Source: CADAWZ01 sp045114665
GTDB lineage: Bacteria > Vulcanimicrobiota > CADAWZ01
Direction: 5' to 3'
Length of the DNA: 9,828 nucleotides
NCBI GenBank assembly: GCA_045114665.1
Contig: JBGUKW010000032.1
Location: 1-9,828, forward strand
A program made the translations under genes and the position numbers. The notes under the pieces are model-generated. The model had not been told where the DNA came from. It made no database searches and worked only from the letters and a program-made list of their open reading frames with translations. Shown in pieces: positions 1 to 7,002 of this stretch. Within the stretch, counting starts at the first letter, position 1, and the number at the start of each line of letters is the position of its first letter.

Positions 1-539
1 TTTTGCGGTGAATCTATAAATTCTTCCAAATAAAAATTTTGTTCAAGAGATGTAAAATAATCATAAACAGATATTAATGAATAAATATCATTTATAAAAA
101 TGACACCTGAGCCTTTACTTCCATAAAATGTTTTTAACAAAATAGGAAAGCCACCTAAAAAATTGACAGCTTCTTCAATATCTTTTTTATTAAATATCAA
201 ACAAGCCTTGGGCATTTTTATTTTACTTTTTATAAGATTTATTCTACAAAGCCATTTATTAGAAGAAATAAAAGAACTTTCAGCAGAATTTATTACTTTT
301 GCACCTCTAAATTTACAAAATTCAGATATACTTAAAATTTTTTCCCTTTTTTCTTTAAAAATACTTCCTCTAAAATATATAACATCTTTTACTGAAATAT
401 CTTGATCATTATATTTTATAGAATCTGAATATATCGAAACAAAATTTGGATTTATTATTTTTAGAGGAAAATTTATTTTATCGAATTCTTCCCTTATTCG
501 CCTTATAAAATAAGTTTCTTTATCTGCAAAGATAATCAT
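1..539 (-). CDS. ATP-grasp (RimK / glutathione-synthase-like) ligase, 3' end cut by window edge
   Basis: Reading leftward from an ATG at 539 the frame is open for 179 codons to the window edge, so the C-terminal half is missing. The N-terminal part (about residues 1-90) looks like a small alpha/beta pre-ATP-grasp domain. N94-K95-W96 is where RimK-type enzymes have their 'N-[DS]-K' segment. It is followed by 'KIKMPKACLIF', like the RimK 'GIPxPxT' strand. Then come G131-G-F-P-I-L-L-K136 and the glycine-rich loop G140-S-K-G-S-G-V146, which fits the ATP-binding Lys and loop of ATP-grasp enzymes. L171-E-E-F-I175 matches the 'LVQEFI' strand that contacts adenine. The family joins a carboxylate to an amine or thiol through an acyl-phosphate. 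The substrate cannot be told from this half. The start is supported by GGAG 10 nt upstream and an in-frame TGA just before it. The gene is 104 nt downstream of the PMT-type gene on the same strand, so co-transcription is possible. Family assignment is fairly sure; function is unknown. Confidence 0.8.
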   Translation of the reverse strand, partial: MIIFADKETYFIRRIREEFDKINFPLKIINPNFVSIYSDSIKYNDQDISVKDVIYFRGSIFKEKREKILSISEFCKFRGAKVINSAESSFISSNKWLCRINLIKSKIKMPKACLIFNKKDIEEAVNFLGGFPILLKTFYGSKGSGVIFINDIYSLISVYDYFTSLEQNFYLEEFIDSPQ

Positions 540-560
540 ATAAATTCAACTCCATCACTA

Positions 561-637
561 TCCCTGCTCAAAATTTTGAGGAGAGAATTTTAGATGACTT
601 AACAAGACTTTTCGCCTAACCTCCCTATCAAGAGAGG
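561..637. repeat. Intergenic sequence with two inverted repeats (possible REP/MITE-like remnant)
   Basis: The 104-nt gap between the PMT-type and ATP-grasp genes holds two separate dyads. One is a perfect 14-nt palindrome, CTCAAAATTTTGAG (567-580), with partly complementary flanks out to 561/586. The other is a hairpin at 620-637, CCTCCC / GAGAGG with a 6-nt loop and one G-T pair. Neither has a U tract in a terminator position on the minus strand. Two dyads flanking a GC-richer segment in a very AT-rich gap resemble the short interspersed elements found between genes in many bacteria. Whether it is repeated elsewhere in the genome cannot be seen here. Confidence 0.35.
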
Positions 638-643
638 AATTTA

Positions 644-1888
644 TTATATCCATGACTTTAAAAATAAAAGTGAATAAAAATATTTCTTATCAACAAAAAT
701 TCCTGCCAAAATAGGAAAATACATTGCAAATGATATAAAAATAACAGATAGATATAAATAAAGTACAGTATTCCCATACTTTTTTTGTAACAAGGACAAA
801 ACATTTGCTGAAATCAAAGACATCCATATAACTGCAGGATAGATATAATAAAAAAATCCAGGTCTATTTGACAATTTCCAAAATATAAATGAAAAACAAT
901 AACCCAAAATCAAAAACATCAAAACTCTACTATTTTCATCATCTTTACTCTTAAATAATTTATAGATCGAAAATACAAAAAACAAAAGAAATGACCACCA
1001 AAAAAATGGATTTCCAATTGCACTTATGCCTGCAAACATATTGTTATTACTATTAAAATAATACCAACAAGGTCTTATCATCAAAATCCATTGCCACATA
1101 TGAGAGAGATAATTATGTGTCCAACCGCCCTTATATTGAAATTTTAATATTTCAACAAAACGCAAATATAAATCTGTAAAACTATCTCCAACAAAAAGGC
1201 AATAACAATAAGGAATTAGAAAAGAAATTAAATATAAGGATAATGATAAAAAGGAAGCTCTAACTACAAAAAACTTGCTTTCTTTTTTATAGTTTTTCAA
1301 AAATACTAAACAAAAAACTAAAAAGAAAAAAGAAAAAATTCCACTCCATTTACAAGCAGAAGCCAAACCTGCAAAAATAGAAGAAAGAAGGAGAGGAAAT
1401 ATATTTGACTCTTCAGTTCTAAATACATAAACACAAGTATAAAAAGCAGACAATGTCATAAATCCAGTTAAGAAAATGTCAAGAGTTGTAATTCCAGATT
1501 GTACAAATGTCATAAAATCAAAAAACATCAAAAATGTAACAATGTAAGATGTTATTCTATTTTTGAACAAAATCATAGCAAAAGGATATGAAATACCTAC
1601 GATCAATGCTCCAAAAAATGCAGAGGCAACACGCCATTTCATAAATCCTAAAAATGGAGTAATATAGGCAAATAAGGCTATTATCATTTTGGCAAGAGGA
1701 GGATGAACCCAATTAGAATCTGGTTTAAATTCCATATAATCACAACTTGCTGGAATGTAATATATCTCATCAAACATTTCTTTTGGAGGTGTATTTAAAA
1801 AAAATAGCCTAAATATAAAATATAATAAGGCTATAGATATAAAAATTATGTAATCTCTTTTTTCTAAAACCTTTTCCAATTTTTTCAC
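644..1888 (-). CDS. PMT-family (dolichyl/polyprenyl-phosphate-mannose--protein mannosyltransferase-like) membrane glycosyltransferase
   Basis: A 414-residue polytopic membrane protein. After TM1 (about 12-30) the first outer loop carries F39-D40-E41-I-Y-Y, the acidic DE pair essential in GT39 protein O-mannosyltransferases, then V61-H-P-P-L-A-K67, the family's 'HPPLxK' motif. The C-terminal part ('WQWILMIRPCWYYF', 'GNPFFWW', 'RPGFFYYIYP') matches the PMT C-terminal four-TM domain. Known family members transfer mannose from a polyprenyl-phosphate donor to Ser/Thr of proteins crossing the membrane. The exact sugar and acceptors here are inferred. It is shorter than actinobacterial PMTs (about 500 residues). 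Start choice: GTG at 1888 overlaps what looks like the Shine-Dalgarno (AGGTG, 1890-1886). A TTG at 1879, six bases further on, is the better-spaced start and would give 411 residues. It lies 112 nt downstream of lgt on the same strand. Confidence 0.8.
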   Translation of the reverse strand: MKKLEKVLEKRDYIIFISIALLYFIFRLFFLNTPPKEMFDEIYYIPASCDYMEFKPDSNWVHPPLAKMIIALFAYITPFLGFMKWRVASAFFGALIVGISYPFAMILFKNRITSYIVTFLMFFDFMTFVQSGITTLDIFLTGFMTLSAFYTCVYVFRTEESNIFPLLLSSIFAGLASACKWSGIFSFFFLVFCLVFLKNYKKESKFFVVRASFLSLSLYLISFLIPYCYCLFVGDSFTDLYLRFVEILKFQYKGGWTHNYLSHMWQWILMIRPCWYYFNSNNNMFAGISAIGNPFFWWSFLLFFVFSIYKLFKSKDDENSRVLMFLILGYCFSFIFWKLSNRPGFFYYIYPAVIWMSLISANVLSLLQKKYGNTVLYLYLSVIFISFAMYFPILAGIFVDKKYFYSLLFLKSWI

Positions 1889-1920
1889 CTTTTATTTTCA
1901 TAAAATTATTAGACTAGGTT

Positions 1921-1972
1921 CCACACTTCTTTTAGTTTAGTGGGTAGTTGTTCTACAATGTTACCCCATTGT
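1921..1972. repeat. Intergenic inverted repeats between lgt and the PMT-type gene
   Basis: The 112-nt gap contains several potential stems. CCACACT (1921-1927) can pair with AGTGGG (1939-1944) with one bulged base. ACAATG (1955-1960) pairs perfectly with CATTGT (1967-1972) across a 6-nt loop. GGGTA (1942-1946) can alternatively pair with TACCC (1962-1966). No run of U follows on either strand, so it does not read as an intrinsic terminator. It could be an RNA-processing or stability element, or a degenerate intergenic repeat. No convincing promoter for the PMT gene was found here. Confidence 0.3.
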
Positions 1973-2000
1973 GTTGCTTATTTTTTTGAAATATAAAAAT

Positions 2001-2867
2001 TCACTTTTTGCTTCTTTTCTTATTCTTTTTTGAATAATTCTTACTTACTTTTGTACTTGTTGTTTCGCTTACTTTTGTACTTGTTGTTTCGCTCTTGTCA
2101 TATTTTTTTACACTATCTTTTACATTTTTTGAATCATTGCGAAATTTTACGATAAGAAAAATAGCAATAACAATTAAAAAGAAACTAAAATATTGGGCTA
2201 TAGACAATCCAAAATATCGAGGATGACTTTCTCTAATAAATTCGATACAAAATCTTATACTCGCATATATAGCTGACATCAAAATAAAAGATTCTAATTT
2301 AAATTTTTTGATTTTATCGTAATATAAAAGAAAAACTGCTCCAATAAAATTTGCAAGCATTTCATATATCTGTACTGGATAACGCATTCCCTCTATGCCT
2401 GCATCTTTGAAAACAACGCCAAATGGAGCAGAAGCATGCATTCCATAGCAACATCCATTTAAAAAACAGCCAACACGACCAAAACCTATACCTATCAATA
2501 CAGAAGGAGCAAAGAGATCAAGCATTTCTCTCGGATCTAATTTTTTTAATTTACAAAAAATAATGAAGAAAATACTTCCCAAAATCAAAGCCCCATAGAG
2601 AGTAAGCCCTCCTGCCCTCAAATTTAAAATAGAAGGTAAATCATTTGCATATTCTCTAAAATTTAAAATAACATAGGCAATTCTTCCACCTGCAAGACCA
2701 GAAATCAAAAGCCAAATAAAACAATCTGTAATGATATCTGGCTCTGTTATTTTCAATTTTTTATTTCTATGTAAAATCAAAAAATAACCAATAAGAACAC
2801 CTATTACAATCATTACACCATAAGAATAAATAGGAAAGCCAAAAATAGAAAAAGCTACTCTGTGCAT
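2001..2867 (-). CDS. lgt: Prolipoprotein diacylglyceryl transferase
   Basis: Lgt moves a diacylglyceryl group from phosphatidylglycerol to the lipobox cysteine of prolipoproteins in the cytoplasmic membrane, the first step of lipoprotein maturation. The 288-residue product is multi-spanning. R84-A-G-G-L-T-L-Y-G-A is the first family block. G130-R131-V-G-C-F-L-N-G-C-C-Y-G is the Lgt signature containing the essential arginine. Y163-P-V-Q-I-Y-E169 and R205-F-C-I-E-F-I-R212 are the usual C-terminal blocks. Tyr91 lies where E. coli has His103, a substitution I believe other Lgt proteins also carry. Beyond the last TM (about 222-242) is a basic Ser/Thr/Lys tail of some 45 residues containing an exact octapeptide repeat. 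The ATG start has GAGG 7 nt upstream and overlaps the end of lspA by 13 nt, implying translational coupling of the two lipoprotein-processing enzymes. Confidence 0.95.
   Translation of the reverse strand: MHRVAFSIFGFPIYSYGVMIVIGVLIGYFLILHRNKKLKITEPDIITDCFIWLLISGLAGGRIAYVILNFREYANDLPSILNLRAGGLTLYGALILGSIFFIIFCKLKKLDPREMLDLFAPSVLIGIGFGRVGCFLNGCCYGMHASAPFGVVFKDAGIEGMRYPVQIYEMLANFIGAVFLLYYDKIKKFKLESFILMSAIYASIRFCIEFIRESHPRYFGLSIAQYFSFFLIVIAIFLIVKFRNDSKNVKDSVKKYDKSETTSTKVSETTSTKVSKNYSKKNKKRSKK
2044..2091. repeat. 24-bp tandem duplication inside lgt
   Basis: Two exact head-to-tail 24-bp units (2044-2067 and 2068-2091) encode SETTSTKV twice (residues 259-274) in the hydrophilic C-terminal tail of Lgt. 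The unit is a multiple of three, so slippage would lengthen or shorten the tail without breaking the frame. No sequence difference separates the two copies, which suggests a recent duplication. Confidence 0.9.
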
Positions 2868-3370
2868 GTTACATCCTCACTCTTTTTTCCTTTATCCTCT
2901 TCTTTTTTATCTTTTTCAAAAAACAAAAGAATAGCAAGAAAAATAGCTCCAAGAGTTATAAAAGAATCAGATATATTAAAAACAGGAAATGTTCCAACAG
3001 AAATATAGTCAACAACATATCCATATAAAAATCGATCTAAGAGATTTCCAAAAGCTCCGCCTGAAATAAAAGCACAAGCAATCAGATATTTAATATCAGA
3101 GAAAATATATTTTCTCATAAAAATAAACAAAATAATAGGAACAAAAATTCCCATTAAAATAAAAAATATTTTTTGATTTTGGAGAATACTAAAAGCTCCT
3201 CCAAAATTCCTCAAATGAAAAATAGAAACAAAATTTCCAATAAGAGGATAACGATAATATAATGGAGTTGACTCCATTGCACTTTTTACGTAATAATCAA
3301 TAACTATTATAAAACTTGTTATTAATGTAAAAATAAAAATACTAAATTTATTTTTAGTCTTATCACTCAT
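2855..3370 (-). CDS. lspA: Lipoprotein signal peptidase (signal peptidase II)
   Basis: LspA is the membrane aspartyl protease that removes the signal peptide of diacylglyceryl-modified prolipoproteins, acting directly after Lgt. Counting from ATG 3370 (171 residues), the family blocks are all present. They are D25 in the first TM, R54-N-F-G-G-A-F-S, G108-N-L-L-D-R113, V119-V-D121-Y-I and F131-N-I-S-D135. D121 and D135 are the expected catalytic pair, with N109, R113 and N132 around them. Four TM segments are visible, followed by a charged Lys/Glu tail. The frame can be extended to a TTG at 3415, adding 15 residues. That would start just 14 nt after the ileS terminator U tract, and LspA proteins normally begin close to TM1, so 3370 is preferred. 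Neither start has a clear Shine-Dalgarno. The 3' end overlaps lgt by 13 nt. Confidence 0.93.
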   Translation of the reverse strand: MSDKTKNKFSIFIFTLITSFIIVIDYYVKSAMESTPLYYRYPLIGNFVSIFHLRNFGGAFSILQNQKIFFILMGIFVPIILFIFMRKYIFSDIKYLIACAFISGGAFGNLLDRFLYGYVVDYISVGTFPVFNISDSFITLGAIFLAILLFFEKDKKEEDKGKKSEDVTCTE

Positions 3371-3428
3371 AATATTATTAACTTTATAATAAACTTTTTT
3401 TTGATTTATAAACAATTTTCATAATTAT

Positions 3429-3481
3429 AAAAAAACAAAGCGGAACCAGTTATTCGACAAAATTTTCGAAAAACTGGTTCC
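3429..3481 (-). terminator. Rho-independent terminator of ileS
   Basis: A perfect 10-bp stem (GGAACCAGTT / AACTGGTTCC, 3442-3451 with 3472-3481) continues, after one mismatch, into a further 5 bp (3453-3457 with 3466-3470) around an 8-nt loop. On the minus strand it is followed by a U-rich run (TTTG then seven T, 3439-3429). It begins 21 nt past the ileS stop. It separates the rplU-ileS group from lspA-lgt, so the latter needs its own promoter. A TTGTTT (3413-3408) and TATTAT with an 18-nt spacer lie just upstream of lspA as a weak candidate. Confidence 0.88.
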
Positions 3482-3501
3482 CCATATAAAACAATAAAAA
3501 A

Positions 3502-6303
3502 TTACTTTTTAGATTCTTCTAAAGCCTCTCTGCACTTTTTACAAAGAACTTCTCCATCATCATATTTTTCTGTGAAGTAATTCCAACAGCGAACACATTT
3601 TTCACCATCGGCATGTGAAACTTCTACAAAAATTCCATCTATAGCTTGTACAGCAGAATCAGTTTTCTTTTCAAGTGGAAGTATCTCTATTTGTGAAATA
3701 ATCAAATATGCCTTTAACAACTCAGATGCTTTTAGTATTTTGTCATAATATTTAGAATCGACAAAAACAACAGCTTTTCCCTCAAGAGATTGTTTGATTT
3801 CTTTATTCTTTCTAAACTCTTCCAACTGAATAAATGCTGTTGAACGAATTGCAGAATATAATTTCCAATCTTCTCTTTCTTCATCTGTGAAGAAAACTTC
3901 ATCAAACTTTGGATATTCTGCTAAAAATACAGATTTTACATCACATTTATTTACAAAGAATTTCTGCCAAATTTCTTCAGCTGTAAAGCTGAGAACAGGA
4001 GCCATAGCAATTACCATATCATGCAAAACTTCAAACATCGCTGTCTGAGCAGAACGCCTCTTTATTGAATTTGGGGCTGATGTGTAAAGTCTATCTTTGA
4101 CCATGTCCATATAGACAGCACTGAGTTCTGAAGCACAGAAGCTCTGCAAATAGTAATAGACAACATGGAATTGGTAATTTTTATATGCCTCATTCATCTT
4201 TGCAATGAGTTCATTTTTCTTTTCAAGAATCCATTTGTCTTCAGGAAGAAGTTGTTCTCTTGAAACTGCATTTTTGATTTCATAATCATATAAATTACCC
4301 ATCAAAAATCTGCAAGAATTTCTTATCTTTTTATAAACTTCTGCAATTTGGCTAAGTGCAGAATCAGAAAATCTGACATCAGCAGTATAATCAACAGATG
4401 AAACAAACAGACGAAGTATTTCAGCACCATATTTTTTGACAAAATCCATTGGATCGATTACATTTCCAAGAGATTTGTGCATGGTGTTTCCTTTTCCATC
4501 AAGAACCCAACCATGTGTGAGAACTTGCTTAAATGGAGATTCTCCACGAGTTGCTACAGATGAAAGAAGTGATACTTGGAACCAACCTCTGTGCTGGTCT
4601 CCACCTTCAAGATATAAATCTGCAGGGAATGTCAATTCATTTCTGCGTTCCATGACTGCTTCATGGCTAACACCTGATTCAAACCATACATCAAAAATAT
4701 CCATTTCCTTTTTAAAGGACTTGCCATGACATTTTGGACATTCAAATCCTTCAGGAAGAATTTCTGAAGCTGATTTTTTATACCAAGCATCTGCTCCTTC
4801 TTTTTCAAAAAGTTTTTCAGCAGTGTCAACAACTTCTTTATTGTAAATGGCTTCTCCACATTCCTCACAGAATACAGCAGGAATCGGAACTCCCCATCTT
4901 CTCTGTCTTGAAATACACCAATCTGGACGAGTTGAAACCATGTTATAAATACGGTCATGCCCCCAAGCTGGAATCCATTTTATCTTGTCTATTTCTTCAA
5001 GAGCTTTCTTTCTGAGATCGTTTGAATCTACAGATACAAACCACTGTTTAGTTGCTCTGAAGATAATAGGACCATGACATCTCCAACAATGTGGATATGA
5101 GTGTTTTATATGTCCAGCAAAAAGCAAAGCACCAGTCTCTTTTAAATATTCAAGAATTACAGGATTTGCTTCTGAATATTTCAAGTTTGCAAATCTACCT
5201 GCTTCTTCTGTCAAAACTCCTCTACCATCAACAGGAACAATTACAGGAAGTTTGTATTTAGCACAACCCTCAAAGTCATCTCTACCATGACCTGGGGCTG
5301 TGTGAACACAACCTGTACCTGCACTCTCTGGATCGTCGAGAATGACATAATTTGCAGTTATTATTTTTGATTCCCTTTCAAAGAAAGGATGATGTGCAAC
5401 TCCGCCTTCTTCTAGTTCAGAACCTTTCACACAATTTCCAACAATTTCCAATGTGTCAATTCCAACGGCTTTTTTAACTATATCAAAGACAGCTTTTGCC
5501 ATGACATAGCCTTCTTCTCCATTTTTGACAACACAGTAATCTGCAGTTGGATTTACGGCGATAGCAACATTTGCTGGAAGTGTCCAGGGAGTTGTTGTCC
5601 ATATCAAAACAAACATTTTTTTGACATCGACATCTTTGAACAAATTGCCCTTGTCTTCAAAAGGAAATTTTACATAGATTGAATCAGAATCGACATCTTT
5701 GTATTCAATTTCAGCTTCTGCAAGAGCTGTCTCACATTTTGGACACCAGTGAACAGGACGAAGCCCTCTGTAGATCATTCCTTTTTCAGCCATTTTTCCA
5801 AAAATAGAAACAATAGCAGCCTCGTAAGAATGGTCTAATGTTCTGTATGGATGTTGCCAATCTCCCAAAACACCAAGTCTTATAAATTGTTCTCTCTGTT
5901 TATCGAGGAATCCAAGTGCAAATTCAGCACATTTTTCTCTCAATTCAACAGGATCGACAGTCCTTGGATTTAATTTGTATTTTTTTATAGTCCCAAGTTC
6001 ATTTGGAAGACCATGAGTATCCCAACCTGGAATATAAGGAGCATCGAAATCAGAAAGAGTATTATATTTTATTGCAATATCTTTCAAAATCTTATTCAAA
6101 GTCTGACCAAGGTGAATAGCTCCATTTGAATATGGAGGACCATCATGAAGTATATAAGTTTTTTTGCCTTTTTTCTGTTTTCTTATTTCTCCATATATAT
6201 CGTTCTTTTCCCAAAATTCAAGCATTTTTGGCTCATTTTGCGGAAGATTTGCTCTCATAGAAAAATCCGTTGACGGTAAATTTATAGTTGAACTGTAATC
6301 CAA
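3502..6303 (-). CDS. ileS: Isoleucyl-tRNA synthetase
   Basis: IleRS charges tRNA-Ile with isoleucine in the cytoplasm. The 933-residue product is a normal bacterial IleRS length. The ATP-site motif reads H64-L-G-Q67 (usually HIGH) within 'PPYSNGAIHLGQTLNKILKD'. The CP1 editing domain has W235-T-T-T-P-W-T-L-P-A-N245 and G329-T-G-C-V-H-T-A-P-G-H-G-R-D-D-F344. D461-W-C-I-S-R-Q-R-R-W-G is the conserved catalytic-core block. The second signature is T607-M-H-K-S611 (usually KMSKS), keeping the catalytic Lys610. The C-terminal zinc finger C903/C906/C921/C924 is complete. Further CxxC pairs occur at 187/190, 406/409, 479/482 and 522/525. The start is TTG at 6303, well supported by AGAGGGG six bases upstream. 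It sits 29 nt downstream of the small membrane protein gene. No T-box leader precedes it. Confidence 0.97.
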   Translation of the reverse strand: MDYSSTINLPSTDFSMRANLPQNEPKMLEFWEKNDIYGEIRKQKKGKKTYILHDGPPYSNGAIHLGQTLNKILKDIAIKYNTLSDFDAPYIPGWDTHGLPNELGTIKKYKLNPRTVDPVELREKCAEFALGFLDKQREQFIRLGVLGDWQHPYRTLDHSYEAAIVSIFGKMAEKGMIYRGLRPVHWCPKCETALAEAEIEYKDVDSDSIYVKFPFEDKGNLFKDVDVKKMFVLIWTTTPWTLPANVAIAVNPTADYCVVKNGEEGYVMAKAVFDIVKKAVGIDTLEIVGNCVKGSELEEGGVAHHPFFERESKIITANYVILDDPESAGTGCVHTAPGHGRDDFEGCAKYKLPVIVPVDGRGVLTEEAGRFANLKYSEANPVILEYLKETGALLFAGHIKHSYPHCWRCHGPIIFRATKQWFVSVDSNDLRKKALEEIDKIKWIPAWGHDRIYNMVSTRPDWCISRQRRWGVPIPAVFCEECGEAIYNKEVVDTAEKLFEKEGADAWYKKSASEILPEGFECPKCHGKSFKKEMDIFDVWFESGVSHEAVMERRNELTFPADLYLEGGDQHRGWFQVSLLSSVATRGESPFKQVLTHGWVLDGKGNTMHKSLGNVIDPMDFVKKYGAEILRLFVSSVDYTADVRFSDSALSQIAEVYKKIRNSCRFLMGNLYDYEIKNAVSREQLLPEDKWILEKKNELIAKMNEAYKNYQFHVVYYYLQSFCASELSAVYMDMVKDRLYTSAPNSIKRRSAQTAMFEVLHDMVIAMAPVLSFTAEEIWQKFFVNKCDVKSVFLAEYPKFDEVFFTDEEREDWKLYSAIRSTAFIQLEEFRKNKEIKQSLEGKAVVFVDSKYYDKILKASELLKAYLIISQIEILPLEKKTDSAVQAIDGIFVEVSHADGEKCVRCWNYFTEKYDDGEVLCKKCREALEESKK

Positions 6304-6332
6304 TTTAAACCCCTCTTTTCAATCCCTAATTA

Positions 6333-6593
6333 TTAATATAAATCATCCTCTTCATGCTGTGGATTACCTGCGATCAATTTTGCGACTGCAGGACGAGCTT
6401 TTGAGACGATAGCATCTTTTATCTCTTTTCTCTGTTTCTCTGAAAGGACATGATTGTAGAAAAAGCAAGCAAATCCTGAAACAACGCCACCAATCAAAGC
6501 CGCTGTAAAAATAGAAGCCCAATTTATCTCAGAAGCACAACAACCTTCTTCTTCAACTTCCATATTTTCATTTTCATATTCAACAGGACACAT
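6333..6593 (-). CDS. Small single-TM membrane protein, function unknown
   Basis: An 86-residue protein I do not recognise. It has an acidic N-terminus with a Cys-Cys pair at 18-19 (and Cys2). A hydrophobic glycine-rich TM segment of about 20 residues follows (roughly 25-46, 'IFTAALIGGVVSGFACFF'). Then comes a basic amphipathic helix (about 49-72) and an acidic end (EEDDLY). With one TM followed by a helical tail it superficially resembles YtxH-like or phage-holin-like small proteins, but no specific match can be claimed. The start is ATG 6593 with GGGAGG 10 nt upstream. The longer frame from a TTG at 6629 has no ribosome binding site. It lies between prp and ileS with gaps of 52 and 29 nt, so it is almost surely in their transcript. 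That position is conspicuous because L27 (rpmA) usually follows prp. Confidence 0.75.
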   Translation of the reverse strand: MCPVEYENENMEVEEEGCCASEINWASIFTAALIGGVVSGFACFFYNHVLSEKQRKEIKDAIVSKARPAVAKLIAGNPQHEEDDLY

Positions 6594-6645
6594 TATATAA
6601 AAACCTCCCAATTTAAGTTTAATAAACAATTTATTACAATCAAAT

Positions 6646-6987
6646 TTATTTCTTTTTAATAGTTTCTGATTCCTCTTGATAGGTTATATTTTTGGGATAT
6701 TCTAAAGTTATCTCCTTAAGCGATTTCACGACAATATCAAGAAAAAAATTGCATTTTTCTGATTCTTGTTCACTGTGAAATTTTGGAATATATATTTTCA
6801 TATATCCATTTTTTTGCTCATAAAAATCAGAAAAACCACATTCTTCAAGAGCTAAACCAACAGTTTCAAATAATACAGAAACTGCAGAACAAACTATATC
6901 CTTACCATGTGGAGCAGAACAAGCATGCCCTTTAGCTTCAATAGACGAAATTTTGTCATCTTTTCTTTTAATTTTTATTTTAATCAT
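6646..6987 (-). CDS. prp: Ribosomal-processing cysteine protease Prp
   Basis: Prp (formerly YsxB/DUF464) removes an N-terminal extension of ribosomal protein L27 so that it can enter the 50S subunit. The 113-residue product carries the family signature G20-H21-A-C-S-A-P-H-G-K-D30-I-V-C33-S-A-V-S. His21 and Cys33 form the catalytic dyad. The start is ATG 6987 with GGGAG five bases upstream. A 16-residue upstream extension (to 7035) would merely translate the rplU terminator hairpin and is rejected. In organisms with this protease the order is normally rplU-prp-rpmA. Here rplU is in place but no rpmA follows, so its target must be encoded elsewhere. The rplU terminator lies just upstream, so prp should be expressed by read-through at a lower level than L21. 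Confidence 0.93.
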   Translation of the reverse strand: MIKIKIKRKDDKISSIEAKGHACSAPHGKDIVCSAVSVLFETVGLALEECGFSDFYEQKNGYMKIYIPKFHSEQESEKCNFFLDIVVKSLKEITLEYPKNITYQEESETIKKK

Positions 6988-7002
6988 GACAACTCCCAAA
7001 AT

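Noticed and set aside
163..405. Plus-strand open frame of 80 codons
   Set aside because: It lies antisense to the ATP-grasp coding sequence, which has recognisable motifs; no ribosome binding site.
3371..3415. TTG start giving a longer LspA
   Set aside because: It starts 14 nt after the ileS terminator U tract and adds residues not typical of the family; no ribosome binding site.
3384..3422. 12-codon open frame (ATG 3422 to TAA) before lspA as a leader peptide
   Set aside because: It begins within the end of the terminator region, has no ribosome binding site, and its composition is what random AT-rich sequence gives.
4436..5015. Three open frames (two plus, one minus) inside ileS
   Set aside because: All are alternative-frame shadows of a gene with continuous family similarity over 933 codons.
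6304..6332. T-box or other leader upstream of ileS
   Set aside because: Only 29 nt separate it from the preceding gene, too short for a T-box, and no such motif is seen.
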